DNA of 64,000 bases, taken from contig NZ_JASCIQ010000036.1 in the NCBI RefSeq assembly GCF_029968035.1, positions 1 to 64,000 of the forward strand. The letters run 5' to 3'. How positions within the stretch are numbered: the first letter of the stretch is position 1; each line of letters begins with the position of its first letter. Below the pieces are notes generated by a model. It ran no database searches. It saw only the letters and a list, made by a program, of their open reading frames with translations, and was not told the origin of the DNA. Both the position numbers and the translations under genes were made by a program. This document shows, one piece after another, positions 25,239 to 34,863 of the stretch. This stretch comes from Streptomyces cavernicola (GTDB lineage: Bacteria; Actinomycetota; Actinomycetes; Streptomycetales; Streptomycetaceae).

Positions 25239-26660
25239 TCAGCTCGAGGCGGGCCCCTCGGGGGTCGCGGGCCAGGTGGCGGCGAGGTCGCCCCACAGAT
25301 AGGCGGTGGTTTCGACGCCCTTGAGGAGCAGGTCCAGCTCGACCTTCTCGTTGGGGGCGTGCCAGCCGTCGGACGGCACGGAGATGCCGAGGAACAGCAC
25401 CGGGGCGTCGAGGACGTCCTGCAGATCGGCGGCGGGGCCCGATCCGCCCTCGCGCGTGAAGCGGATCGGCTGCTCGAAGGCGCGCCCCATGGCCCTGGAT
25501 ACGGACTGCAGAGCGGGGTGGTCGAGCGGCGTCAGGCACGGGCGCGTGGCGCCGAGGAACGTGATGCTGTGCCGGATTCCGGCGGGGATCTGCCGGGCGA
25601 CCCAGTCGCGTACAGCCTGTTCGACCTTGGCCGGCTGCTGGCCCGAGACCAGCCGGAACGAGAGCTTCAGGAACGCCGAGTTCGGGATGATCGTCTTGCC
25701 GCCCGCGCCCTGATAGCCACCGCCCATGCCGTTGACCTCGGCGGTGGGGCGGGCCCAGATGCGCTCCAGGGTGGAGTAGCCGTCCTCGCCCTGCGCGGCG
25801 TGCGACTTGGCCGTACGCAGCCACTCCTGCTCGTCGAAGGGCAGCTCGGCGAAGAGCTCGCGCTCGCGGTCGGTGAGCGGCACGATCCCGTCGTAGAAGC
25901 CGGGGATCGCCACGCGCGCGTGCTCGTCGTGGAGGGCCGCGGCCAGGCGCGCGGCGGCCGTCGCCGGGTTCGGCACGGCGCCGCCGAAGGACCCGGAGTG
26001 GATGTCCTGGTCCGGGCCGGTGAAGTCGATCTCACACTCGACGAGACCGCGCATTCCGGTGCACACCGTGGGCGTCGTCTCGGACCACATGCCGGTGTCG
26101 GAGACGATCACCGCGTCGGCGGCGAGGCGCTCGGCGCGCTCCTCGACCAGGGCGCGGAAGTGCGGCGAGCCGGACTCCTCCTCGCCCTCGATCAGCAGCT
26201 TCAGGTGCACGGCGGGGGTGCTGCGTCCGGTGGCGGCGAGGTGGGCGCGTACGCCCAGGGTGTGGAAGAAGACCTGGCCCTTGTCGTCGGCGGCACCGCG
26301 CGCGTGCAGCCGGTTTCCGTCGATGACCGGCTCGAAGGGCTCGGTGTGCCAGCCGTCCTCGCGGGCGGCGGGCTGGACGTCGTGGTGGCCGTAGACGAGG
26401 ACCGTCGGGGCGTCCGGCTCGGCGGCCGGCCACTCGGCGAAGACCGCGGGGGCGCCGGCGGTCTCCCATACCTCGGTGGTCGGGAAACCGGTCTGCTTGA
26501 GCTTGTCGGCCAGCCAGTGCGCACTGCGGCGTACGTCGTCGGCGTGCTCGGGCTGGGCCGAGACGGACGGGATGCGCAGCCACTCCGCGAGGTCGTCGAG
26601 GAAGGCGGCGCGGTGCTCTTCGATGTACGCGCGGACGGCGCTGTCCGGGGTGTCGCTCAT
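25239..26660 (-). CDS. M20-family dipeptidase
   Basis: A 473-residue M20 (ArgE/DapE/CPG2-type) metallopeptidase. Metal ligands and catalytic motifs are visible in VLVYGHHDVQP, HARGAADDKGQ and LIEGEEESGS. Distal conserved elements are DIHSGSFGGAVPNP, GGKTIIPN and SDGWHAPNEKV. It is probably a cytoplasmic di-zinc dipeptidase with a lid/dimerisation domain in the middle. ATG 26660 follows the adnB stop by 10 bp, so it is likely read from the same transcript. Specificity is not deducible. Confidence 0.95.
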   Translation of the reverse strand: MSDTPDSAVRAYIEEHRAAFLDDLAEWLRIPSVSAQPEHADDVRRSAHWLADKLKQTGFPTTEVWETAGAPAVFAEWPAAEPDAPTVLVYGHHDVQPAAREDGWHTEPFEPVIDGNRLHARGAADDKGQVFFHTLGVRAHLAATGRSTPAVHLKLLIEGEEESGSPHFRALVEERAERLAADAVIVSDTGMWSETTPTVCTGMRGLVECEIDFTGPDQDIHSGSFGGAVPNPATAAARLAAALHDEHARVAIPGFYDGIVPLTDRERELFAELPFDEQEWLRTAKSHAAQGEDGYSTLERIWARPTAEVNGMGGGYQGAGGKTIIPNSAFLKLSFRLVSGQQPAKVEQAVRDWVARQIPAGIRHSITFLGATRPCLTPLDHPALQSVSRAMGRAFEQPIRFTREGGSGPAADLQDVLDAPVLFLGISVPSDGWHAPNEKVELDLLLKGVETTAYLWGDLAATWPATPEGPASS

Positions 26661-26670
26661 GCTCTTGAGC

Positions 26671-29600
26671 CTAGCCGGACGCCGAGGGCGCCCGGTCGGC
26701 GTCCCCCCTCGGTCCTCGCCTCGGCCGACCGCGGCCGTCCATCTCGCGCGCGTGGTGCGGGTTTTCGGCGCTCTGCGCGGTGGCCTCGCCCGCGCCTTGC
26801 GCTGCGTCCGGTCCGCCGAGGAGGCGTTCGAGCTCGGCGCGGCCGGGCAGCCGCTCCGGGTATGTGGTCTTGCCCGTGCGGACGAAGACGAACGCGGCCT
26901 TCACCGCCTCCACCGGCAGGCCGTGCTGCTCGGCCCAGGCGAGCCGGTAGATGGCCAGCTGCAGCGGGTCGGCTGCGCCGCCGTGGCCGGTCTTCCAGTC
27001 GACGATCTCGTACGCGGTGGCGGCGCCGTCGCCGGGGCCCGAGCCGTCCGCGCGGTACACGGCGTCGATCCGGCCCCTGATCACCCGCCCGGCGATGGCC
27101 AGCTGGAAGGGCGCCTCCACGCAGTACGGCGTGCGGTAGGCGTACGGGGTGTGCTCGAAGGCCTCCTTGAGGGTCTCCAGGTCGCGCTCGTCGGCGATCT
27201 CGGCGTCGGCGCCCGGCAGCTCGTCGGGGTCGAGCATGGGCAGTTCGAGGGCCTCGAAGCGGGACTCGATCCAGGCGTGGAACCGGGTGCCCCTACGGGC
27301 CGCGGGCTGCGGCGGGCGGGGCATCGGGCGGGCCAGCTCCTGCGCGAAACCGTCCGGGTCGGCGGCCATCCGCATCACCTCGGACGCGGTGAGCGAGAGC
27401 GGCACGGGCACGTCCCGCACGGCTGCACGCGCGCGTTGCAGCTCCGCCGTCAGGGACTCCAGATCCTTGTCCCAGGAGGCGACGGTGCGGTGCTCCTCGG
27501 GCGTGAGCCGAGGAGCGGGCGCCCGGCGTCGGCGACCTGGGCGCGCGTGCGGGGCGTTCTGAGCGGGCTGAGCGGGCCCTTCGGGCAGCGCGGGTTCCGG
27601 GTGCTGGTGGGGGATCTCCGGGCGGGTGCGCGTCCAGGTGTCCCAGGCGTCCGGCGCGGTCGACTCCGCCTCGGGGTGGACCGACTCCGGCACCTCCAGG
27701 GGGAGTTCCTCGTACGGGTCCCCCGGGCCGTCGTCGTACGGATCCCCGGAGCCGTCCGCGTACGGGTCGCCGTACGGGTCGTCCTCGTCCGGCGGCGGGG
27801 GCCACTCCGGGTCGTAGGCGTCCTCGTAGGCGTCGGCATCTGGGGCGGGGTCGGCCGGCTGTGCCGTCAGGGAGTCCAGGTGGGCCAGGACGGTCTCGGC
27901 GGCCGCGCGGCGGCGGGCCGTCGCGGCGGCGTCCAGGGGCAGCGGCCAGGCGACGTCGGCCGTCTCCTCGCGCAGGGCGGGGTTCTCCTCCTCGGGCTCG
28001 GGCTCGTCCGCCCAGGCCTCGATCTCGCCGTTGCCCGCGGCGCAGTGGTCGTGCAGGGCGAGGAGGAAGTCGGAGGGGCCGCGCGGCCGCTTCTGGGCGG
28101 GGCCCCACCAGTGGCCGGAACCGAGCAGGAGGGTGCGGGGGCGGGTGAACGTCACGTACCCGAGGCGGAGTTCCTCGGTCCGCTGGTGTTCCTTCATCTC
28201 CTCGTGGAAGGCCTTGAGACCCTTGCTGTCCCAGGCCTCGACGTCGGGCAGCGTCGCCGCGTCACCGCGCAGCTCGTGCGGCAGCACCTTGGAGCGGGCG
28301 GTCCACTTCTCCCGGCCCTGGGCGGACGGGAACGTTCCGGTGACGAGTCCCGGCACCGCGACGACGTCCCACTCCAGGCCCTTCGACTTGTGCGCGGTGA
28401 GCACCTTGACGGTGTTCTCGCCGCCGGGCAGCGCGTTGTCCAGGCCCTTCTCGTACTGCTCGGCCGTGCGCAGGAAGCCGAGGAAGGCGAGCAGGGAAGC
28501 GGACGGGTCGTTCGCCGCGAAGGAGGCGGCGACGTCGAGGAAGTTGGCGAGGGTCTCGCGGCGGCGGGCGGCGAGGGCGTGCGGGGAGGCGGACAACTCG
28601 ACGTCGAGCCCGGTGGTGGCGAGGACGCGGTGCAGTACGTCCATGAGCGGGTCGGCGAGGGAGCGGCGCAGGTCGCGCAGCTCGGCGGCGAGGCGGGCGA
28701 AGCGCACGCGCGCGTCGGCGGAGAACGGCAGCCGGTCCTGCGGGCCGTCCGCTTCGAGGAACGTGTCGAGCGCGTCCGCGAGGGAGATCACCTCGGCCGG
28801 GTCGACGCCTTCGACGGCCTCCGCGAGGCGCCGGTCGGGGTCGGCGGAATCGTCCTCCACGCGCGCGTGCTGCACGAGGAGGCGGGCTCTGCGGCCGAGC
28901 AGCGCCAGGTCCCGGGGGCCGATGCGCCAGCGCGGGCCGGTGAGCAGGCGCACGAGCGCGGCGTTGGCACCCGGGTCCTGCAGCACCTCGCAGACGGCGA
29001 CGAGATCAGCCACCTCGGGCAGGTGCAGGAGGCCGGAGAGGCCGACGACCTCGACGGGGATGTCACGGGCCACGAGCGCGCCCTGGATCTGCGCGAAGTC
29101 GTTCGCTGTACGGCAGAGCACCGCGATGTCGCCGGGCTCCTTGTCGGTGGCCACAAGGTGCGCGATGGAGTCGGCGAGCCACTCGATCTCCTCGGCGTGG
29201 GTGCGAAGGAGCGCGCAGCGCACCGAGCCCGCGCCCACGGCGTCCGGCGCCGGGCGGAGCGCCTCCACGCCCGCGTGCAGGGCGCGCAGCGGGGCCGCCA
29301 TGCCGTTGGCGAGGTCGAGGAGACGGCCGCCGCTGCGGCGGTTCTCGCTCAGGGAGTAGCGCGTGGCGGGGCGGCCGTCGGCGTGCGCGAAGTGCTCGGG
29401 GAAGTCGTCGAGGTTGGCGACGGAGGCGCCGCGCCAGCCGTAGATCGCCTGGCAGGGGTCGCCGACGGCCGTCACCGCGTGCCCCGTGCCGGCGCCGAAC
29501 AGGCCGGAGAGCAGGATGCGTTGGGCCACGGACGTGTCCTGGTACTCGTCGAGCAGGACGACGCGGAACTCGTCGCGCAGGATGCGGCCGACCTCGGGGC

Positions 29601-30360
29601 GGGTGTCCGCGAGGGTGGCGGACAGGGCGATCTGGTCGCCGAAGTCCAGGAGGTCCCCGGAGCGCTTCGCCGCGCGGTACCGCTCGACGAGCTCGGTGAG
29701 CTCCTGGCGCGCGGTGGCGGTCTCGGGGACCTTGCGCAGGTCGGCGTTGGAGAGCTTCACGCCGTCGAGCGCGCGCAGCAGCTCGGTGTCGTACGACCGC
29801 AGCCGGGACGGTCGTACGAGGTGCTCGGCGAGCTCGGCGTCGAGGGCGAGGAGGTCGCTGACGAGGTCGGGGAAGGACCGGGTGAGTGCCGGATAGGGGC
29901 CGGGGGCGTCGCGCAGCACGCGCGCGGCGAGCTGGAAGCGGGTGGCGTCGGCGAGCAGCCGCACGCTGGGCTCCAGGCCGATACGCAGGCCGTGGTCGGT
30001 GAGCAGCCGCCCGGCGAACGCGTGGTACGTGGAGATCACCGGCTCGCCCGGTGGGTCGTCAGGGTCGATCGTGTCCGGGTCGGTCACTCCGGCCTTGATG
30101 AGCGCGGTGCGCACGCGCTCGGCGAGCTCGCCCGCCGCTTTGTTCGTGAACGTGAGGCCGAGGACCTGCTCGGGGGCGACCTGGCCGGTGCCGACCAGCC
30201 AGACCACGCGGGCCGCCATCACCGTCGTCTTGCCGGAGCCGGCTCCGGCAACGATCACCTGCGGGGCGGGCGGCGCCACGATGCAGGCCGTCTGCTCCGG
30301 AGTGAAGGGGATGCCGAGGAGCTCCTTGAGCTGCTCGGGATCGGTGATACGCGAGGACAC
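26671..30360 (-). CDS. adnB: Helicase-nuclease subunit AdnB
   Basis: A ~1229-residue UvrD-like motor fused to a RecB-type nuclease, the AdnB subunit of the actinobacterial AdnAB complex that resects DNA double-strand ends. Walker A is near residue 40 (AGAGSGKTT). VLGLTFTNKAAGEL, LLDEYQDTSVAQ and TAHKSKGLEWDVV follow. A Pro/Asp/Tyr-rich disordered insert spans ~860-960. The C-terminal nuclease carries RGRIDAVY, EIVDWKTGHG and QLAIYRLAWA. The start is uncertain: GTG 30360 gives the family-like N-terminus, ATG 30399 adds 13 residues, and neither has a good ribosome-binding site. It lies downstream of adnA with a lipoprotein gene between. Confidence 0.93.
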   Translation of the reverse strand: MSSRITDPEQLKELLGIPFTPEQTACIVAPPAPQVIVAGAGSGKTTVMAARVVWLVGTGQVAPEQVLGLTFTNKAAGELAERVRTALIKAGVTDPDTIDPDDPPGEPVISTYHAFAGRLLTDHGLRIGLEPSVRLLADATRFQLAARVLRDAPGPYPALTRSFPDLVSDLLALDAELAEHLVRPSRLRSYDTELLRALDGVKLSNADLRKVPETATARQELTELVERYRAAKRSGDLLDFGDQIALSATLADTRPEVGRILRDEFRVVLLDEYQDTSVAQRILLSGLFGAGTGHAVTAVGDPCQAIYGWRGASVANLDDFPEHFAHADGRPATRYSLSENRRSGGRLLDLANGMAAPLRALHAGVEALRPAPDAVGAGSVRCALLRTHAEEIEWLADSIAHLVATDKEPGDIAVLCRTANDFAQIQGALVARDIPVEVVGLSGLLHLPEVADLVAVCEVLQDPGANAALVRLLTGPRWRIGPRDLALLGRRARLLVQHARVEDDSADPDRRLAEAVEGVDPAEVISLADALDTFLEADGPQDRLPFSADARVRFARLAAELRDLRRSLADPLMDVLHRVLATTGLDVELSASPHALAARRRETLANFLDVAASFAANDPSASLLAFLGFLRTAEQYEKGLDNALPGGENTVKVLTAHKSKGLEWDVVAVPGLVTGTFPSAQGREKWTARSKVLPHELRGDAATLPDVEAWDSKGLKAFHEEMKEHQRTEELRLGYVTFTRPRTLLLGSGHWWGPAQKRPRGPSDFLLALHDHCAAGNGEIEAWADEPEPEEENPALREETADVAWPLPLDAAATARRRAAAETVLAHLDSLTAQPADPAPDADAYEDAYDPEWPPPPDEDDPYGDPYADGSGDPYDDGPGDPYEELPLEVPESVHPEAESTAPDAWDTWTRTRPEIPHQHPEPALPEGPAQPAQNAPHARPGRRRRAPAPRLTPEEHRTVASWDKDLESLTAELQRARAAVRDVPVPLSLTASEVMRMAADPDGFAQELARPMPRPPQPAARRGTRFHAWIESRFEALELPMLDPDELPGADAEIADERDLETLKEAFEHTPYAYRTPYCVEAPFQLAIAGRVIRGRIDAVYRADGSGPGDGAATAYEIVDWKTGHGGAADPLQLAIYRLAWAEQHGLPVEAVKAAFVFVRTGKTTYPERLPGRAELERLLGGPDAAQGAGEATAQSAENPHHAREMDGRGRPRRGPRGDADRAPSASG

Positions 30361-30453
30361 CCCAGGAAGGCTAACGGCGGCCACTGACAACCCGGGCATC
30401 CCGGGAGTCGGCGGCCGCCGTCGGAGTGCGCGCCGAGAGGGCGCGCCAAGGGG

Positions 30454-31152
30454 TCAGGAACCGGCGATGAGGTCCTGCATGTCGGCGATCTCGGACGCCG
30501 GCGGGGCCTCGACCTCGATCTTCTCGTTGTAGCCGCTGAAGTTCATGGTGTTGGGCTCGTCACCGCCCTTCGTGACGGCGCGCAGGAAGAACGGCTCGCC
30601 CTCGGCCGCGACGTAGAAGGTGACGGTCTCGCCGCCGGACTTCTTCTTGGTGAGGGTGACCGCCTTCGTGCCGTCGACCTCGGAGTCCTCGCCGCGCTTG
30701 ACGCCGTCGAGGTCGCCCTCCTTGAAGAGGGACTTGAGGTCGCACATGTCGTCGCTCTGGCCGGAGGGCACCTTCACCCAGCGGTCGCCGACCTTCTGGG
30801 CGGTGGCCTCGTCGCCGAGGGTGCCCTTCCAGTAGGCGGCGTCGCCCTTCATGTAGCTGGTCTTGTCGACGACGCGGATGTCGACCCGGCCCATGTCGGC
30901 GGACTTCATCTCGCCGTTGCACGAGCCGCCCTTGGCGATCTCGAACTCGATCGAGGTGGGCTTGCCGCTCTGCTTGCCCTCGGCCGAGAGTTTCACGGAG
31001 TCGACGGCGCTGGTCGCCTTGGACGCCTTGTCGGCGATCTTGTCGGCGCTCATGCCCTCGTAGGGGTCCTTGTCGCCGAAGCAGCCGGTGACGCCGACGA
31101 GTGCGGCCGCGCAGGCCACTGCCGTCGCCAGGACCTTCCGATTGGCTGCCAT
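30454..31152 (-). CDS. LolA/LppX-like lipoprotein
   Basis: A 232-residue predicted lipoprotein. A signal peptide with positive start and hydrophobic core ends in a lipobox (VGVTGC), so Cys24 is lipidated and the protein sits outside the membrane. The mature part has the pattern of LppX/LprG/LolA-fold proteins (SADKIADKASKATSAVDSVK; repeated beta strands; VTLTKKKSGGETVTFYV), which bind lipids in a hydrophobic half-barrel. GGAGGGGA precedes ATG 31152. It sits between adnA and adnB on the same strand with its own upstream region, an unexpected insertion in a repair operon. Confidence 0.9.
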   Translation of the reverse strand: MAANRKVLATAVACAAALVGVTGCFGDKDPYEGMSADKIADKASKATSAVDSVKLSAEGKQSGKPTSIEFEIAKGGSCNGEMKSADMGRVDIRVVDKTSYMKGDAAYWKGTLGDEATAQKVGDRWVKVPSGQSDDMCDLKSLFKEGDLDGVKRGEDSEVDGTKAVTLTKKKSGGETVTFYVAAEGEPFFLRAVTKGGDEPNTMNFSGYNEKIEVEAPPASEIADMQDLIAGS

Positions 31153-31184
31153 GTGTATGTCCCCTCCTGGGTACCGATGTCGCG

Positions 31185-31208
31185 TTACGGTTTACGTGGA
31201 CTTTACGT
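31185..31208. promoter_or_regulatory. TTTACGT direct repeats upstream of the lipoprotein gene
   Basis: TTTACGT at 31191-31197 and again at 31202-31208, one helical turn apart, preceded by a related GTTACGG. They lie 30-60 bp upstream of the lipoprotein start in an unusually AT-rich patch, so they may be promoter or operator elements. Confidence 0.35.
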
Positions 31209-31296
31209 CGGCGATGAGTGGCGCCCTGTCACTCCCAGCGTGGGATGGATCACGCCCGGCGACGTCCGCGACCCGCCCGAGCGGTGGCGAAAACCC

Positions 31297-34200
31297 TCAC
31301 TCCACCACGTGCCGCCCCTCGGCCCGCGCGCTGCACGAGGCCCGGAACGAGCAGTGCGTGCAGTGCTGGCCGGTGCTCGGTGAGAACCGCTCGTCGAGGA
31401 CCTTGCCGGCCGCGGTGGCCAGCAGGTCGCCCACCCACTGGCCGGTCAGACCGTCCTGGGTCTGCACCTTGGGGAGGGCGTCGCCGCCGTCCTTCTTGGC
31501 GGCGGGCTGGCGCAGCTGCACCAGTTCCGCGCCGCCCGGCTCGGGCCTGTGCCCGTCGAAGACGTCGTCGACGGCGCCTTCGCGCACCGCCAGCTGGTAG
31601 ACGGCGAGTTGGGGATGGCGGTCCACCTCGGCCGCCGTCGGCGCCTGTTTTCCCGTCTTGAAATCGACCACATAGGCGCGTCCGTCGGCGTCCGCCTCCA
31701 CCCGGTCCATGGAGCCGCGGATCCGCACCTCGTAGGAGCCCGCTTCCAGCGTCACGTCGAAATCGTGCTCAGTGGCGACCGGTGTACGGCCGGGGCGCGT
31801 GCCGTTGGTGTCGACGTGCCAGCGCAGGAAGCGTTCGAGCGCCACGCGCGCGTGCTCCTTCTCCTGGGCCGACTTCCAGGGGGCGTCGAAGGCGAGGGCG
31901 TCCCACACCGAGTCGAGCCGCTCCATCAGCACCGAGAGGTCGGCCGGTGTGCGCCCGGAGGCGACCTCGTCGGCCAGTACGTGCACGACGTTGCCGAAGC
32001 CCTGCGCGGCCGTCGAGGGGGCGTCGGCCTTCACCTCGCGGCCCAGGAACCACTGCAGGGAGCAGGTGTTGGCGAGCTGGTCGAGGGCGCTGCCGGAGAG
32101 GGTCACCGGCTGGTCGCGGTCGCGCAGCGGCACCGCGCTGTGCGTGGGGTCGTACATGCCCCACCAGCGGGACGGGTGCGCGGTCGGCACGAGCGCCCTG
32201 CCGTCCTCGTCGCGCAGCGCGGCGAGCCGGGCCAGGCGTTCGGCGGCGGCCTCGCGCAGGGTGTCCGAGACGCGCGGGTCGACGGTCGTGGCGCGCAGTT
32301 CGGCGACGAGCGCGGCGACGGACAGCGGTCGGCGCGGGCGGCCCGTGACGTTCTGCGGCTCGACGCCGAGCTCGGTCAGGAAGCGGGAGGGCTGGTCGCC
32401 GTCGTCCGCCGCCGACTTCACCGCGGTGACGACGAGCCGCTCGCACGCGCGCGTGGCGGCGACGTAGTACAGGCGGCGCTCCTCCGCCAACAGGGCGCCG
32501 GGCGTGAGCGGTTCGGCGAGACCGTCGCGGCCGATGCGGTCCGCCTCCAGGAGGGAGCCGCGGCGGCGCAGATCGGGCCACAGCCCCTCCTGCACGCCCG
32601 CTACGACCACGAGGCGCCACTGCAGCCCCTTGGAGCGGTGCGCGGTCATCAGGCGTACGGCGTCGGGGCGCACCGCCCGCCTGGCGAGGGTGTCGGCGGC
32701 GATGTCCTGCGCCTCGACCTCGCCGAGGAAGTTCAGCGCGCCGCGTCCGCCGCTGCGCTCCTCGGCGCGGGCCGCGGTCGCGAACAGGGCGCAGACGGCG
32801 TCCAGATCGCGGTCGGCGTTGCGGCCCGCCGCGCCACCGCGCCGCGCGGTGCGCTCCAGGCGGGTCGGCCAGGGCGTGCCGTTCCACAGCTCCCAGAGGG
32901 CCTCCTCCGCGGTGCCGCCGCCGGTGAGCAGCAGCCGGGTGCGCCGCAGCAGCTCGCCGAGGCGGCGGGCCCCGCTCGCGTACGCCGGGTCGTGCGCGAC
33001 GAGCCGCTCCGGCTCGGCCAGGGCGCGGGCGAGGAGGAGGTCCGACGGGGGCGGTACGCGATTTCCGGCGGCCCGCTCCTCGTCCCGCAGCGCCCGGCCG
33101 AGGCGCCGCAGATCGGCGGCGTCGGTGCTGCCGAGGGGCGAGGAGAGCAGGGCGAGGGCGCGCTCGGTGCTGAGCCAGGGGGCGGTGCGGGTTTCCGGCC
33201 GCCCCTCTGTGGCGCTGGTTTCCGGCCGCCCCTCTGTGGCGCTGGTTTCCGGCCGCCCCTCTGTGGCGCTGGTTTCCGGCTCCCCCTCTGTGGCGCTGGT
33301 TTCCGGCTCCCCCTCTGTAGTGCCGATTTCCGGCTCAACATCAGTGCTGGTTTCCGGCTCCGCACCAGTGCCGGTTTCCGGGGCAACACCAGTGCCGGTT
33401 TTCGGGTCAACGCCAGTGCCGGCCTCCGGCTCAACACCAGTGCCGGTTTCCAGCTCAGCGTCCAGCGTCTCCGTGGCCGCCTCCGCCGCAGCCCGCAGGG
33501 CCTCCAGGAGGGGGGCCACCGCGGGCTCCTCGCGCAGCGCCACGTCGTTGCCGTCGACCTCCACCGGGACGCCCGCCGACGTGAGGGCGCGGCGGACCGC
33601 GGGGATGCGGATTCCGGCGCGTACGAGCACCGCCATGTCGGACCAGGCGACGCCGTCCTCCAGGTTGGCCCGGCGCAGGATGTCGGCGACGTTCTCCAGC
33701 TCCGCGCCGGGCGTCGGGTACGTGAACGCCTCCACGCGGCCGCCCTCGTCCACGGAGCGCAGCGCGCGGTGGCGGCGTGCCTGCTCGGCGGGCAGGCGCG
33801 GCAGCGGCATCCGCTGGGTGATCCGGCGCGTGGCGTCCAGGAGGGCGGCGCCGGAGCGGCGCGACGTCGTGAGCACCTCGACGGGCGCCGGGCCTCCGTC
33901 GGCCCGCCGGAAGGCGTCGGGGAAGTCGAGGATGCCGTTCACGTCGGCGCCGCGGAACGCGTAGATCGACTGGTCCGGGTCGCCGAACGCGACCAGGGTG
34001 CGGCCCTTGCCGGCCAGCGCCTGGAGGAGCCGTACCTGCGCGGGGTCGGTGTCCTGGAACTCGTCCACGAACACCGCGTCGTAGCGCGCGGCCAGCTGGT
34101 CGGCGACGTCGTCCTGGCGGGCGAGCAGCACCGCGCGGTGCACGAGTTCGGCGTAGTCGAGGACGCCCTGCGCGTCCAGGACGTCCAGGTACTCGGCGAG

Positions 34201-34863
34201 GAACGCGGCCGCGGCGCCCCAGTCGGGCCGGCCGGTGCGGCGGGCGAAGTCGCCGAGGGCGGACGGGCCGAGGCCGAGCTCGCGGCTGCGCGCGAGGACC
34301 GCGCGCACCTCGTCGGCGAAGCCGCGCGTCGTCAGGCAGGCGCGCAGTTCGTCGGGCCACCGCACGCGCGCGCGGCCGCTGTTCTCGAGGTCGATCTCGC
34401 CCTCGAGGAGCTCGCGTACGACGACGTCCTGCTCGGGGCCGGAGAGGAGCCGCAGCGGCTCGACGAACAGCTCGGCGTCCTGGTGGGCGCGGACCAGGGC
34501 GTAGCAGAACGAGTGGAACGTGGTGGCGCGCGGCGCGGAGACACCACCGATGCGCAGCGCCATCCGGTCGCGCAGCTCCACCGCCGCCTTGCGGCTGAAG
34601 GTGAGCACCAGGATGCGCTCGGGATCGGTGCCCTTGTCGATCCGGGCCGCGACCGCCTCCACAAGAGTGGTGGATTTTCCGGTGCCCGGACCGGCGAGCA
34701 CGAGCAGCGGACCGCCCGCGTGGTCAACCACCGCGCGCTGCGCTGCGTCAAGACCAGGGGGATCCACTCGGGCCGGCGGAGTACGCACCAGTCGGTACGC
34801 ACGGGTGCCCCCCTGGCGCACGGATGCGTCGGGAGCGCGCCGGTCGGAAGTAGAGGAGCTCAC
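31297..34863 (-). CDS. adnA: Helicase-nuclease subunit AdnA
   Basis: A ~1188-residue UvrD-like motor with C-terminal nuclease, the partner of AdnB. Walker A is AGPGTGKST (67-75). Other motifs are ILVLTFSRKAAVELR, AVFVDEFQDTDPAQ, FGDPDQSIYAFRG, MTAHRSKGLQWRLV and the nuclease core YVVDFKTGKQ. Cysteines in TCSLQWFLG and CTHCSFRASC (C-x2-C-x5-C) fit the iron-sulfur staple of AddB-type nuclease domains. The motor is interrupted by a low-complexity tandem repeat (ETSATEGRP units) encoded by 33191-33472. GTG 34863 is preferred; the open frame continues upstream without support. It is the lead gene before the lipoprotein and adnB. Confidence 0.94.
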   Translation of the reverse strand: MSSSTSDRRAPDASVRQGGTRAYRLVRTPPARVDPPGLDAAQRAVVDHAGGPLLVLAGPGTGKSTTLVEAVAARIDKGTDPERILVLTFSRKAAVELRDRMALRIGGVSAPRATTFHSFCYALVRAHQDAELFVEPLRLLSGPEQDVVVRELLEGEIDLENSGRARVRWPDELRACLTTRGFADEVRAVLARSRELGLGPSALGDFARRTGRPDWGAAAAFLAEYLDVLDAQGVLDYAELVHRAVLLARQDDVADQLAARYDAVFVDEFQDTDPAQVRLLQALAGKGRTLVAFGDPDQSIYAFRGADVNGILDFPDAFRRADGGPAPVEVLTTSRRSGAALLDATRRITQRMPLPRLPAEQARRHRALRSVDEGGRVEAFTYPTPGAELENVADILRRANLEDGVAWSDMAVLVRAGIRIPAVRRALTSAGVPVEVDGNDVALREEPAVAPLLEALRAAAEAATETLDAELETGTGVEPEAGTGVDPKTGTGVAPETGTGAEPETSTDVEPEIGTTEGEPETSATEGEPETSATEGRPETSATEGRPETSATEGRPETRTAPWLSTERALALLSSPLGSTDAADLRRLGRALRDEERAAGNRVPPPSDLLLARALAEPERLVAHDPAYASGARRLGELLRRTRLLLTGGGTAEEALWELWNGTPWPTRLERTARRGGAAGRNADRDLDAVCALFATAARAEERSGGRGALNFLGEVEAQDIAADTLARRAVRPDAVRLMTAHRSKGLQWRLVVVAGVQEGLWPDLRRRGSLLEADRIGRDGLAEPLTPGALLAEERRLYYVAATRACERLVVTAVKSAADDGDQPSRFLTELGVEPQNVTGRPRRPLSVAALVAELRATTVDPRVSDTLREAAAERLARLAALRDEDGRALVPTAHPSRWWGMYDPTHSAVPLRDRDQPVTLSGSALDQLANTCSLQWFLGREVKADAPSTAAQGFGNVVHVLADEVASGRTPADLSVLMERLDSVWDALAFDAPWKSAQEKEHARVALERFLRWHVDTNGTRPGRTPVATEHDFDVTLEAGSYEVRIRGSMDRVEADADGRAYVVDFKTGKQAPTAAEVDRHPQLAVYQLAVREGAVDDVFDGHRPEPGGAELVQLRQPAAKKDGGDALPKVQTQDGLTGQWVGDLLATAAGKVLDERFSPSTGQHCTHCSFRASCSARAEGRHVVE
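33191..33472. repeat. In-frame minisatellite inside adnA (27-bp then 24-bp units)
   Basis: Units beginning GTTTCCGG (plus strand) start at 33191, 33218, 33245, 33272, 33299 and 33326 (27-bp period). They continue at 33350, 33374, 33398, 33422 and 33446 (24-bp period, more diverged). Both periods are multiples of three, so the adnA frame is kept. They encode nine- and eight-residue Pro/Glu/Thr/Gly repeats within the motor region. The near-identity of the 27-bp copies suggests recent expansion. Confidence 0.93.

Noticed and set aside
33191..33472. CRISPR-like array
   Set aside because: The units are directly adjacent with no spacers, are multiples of three, and lie in frame within adnA.
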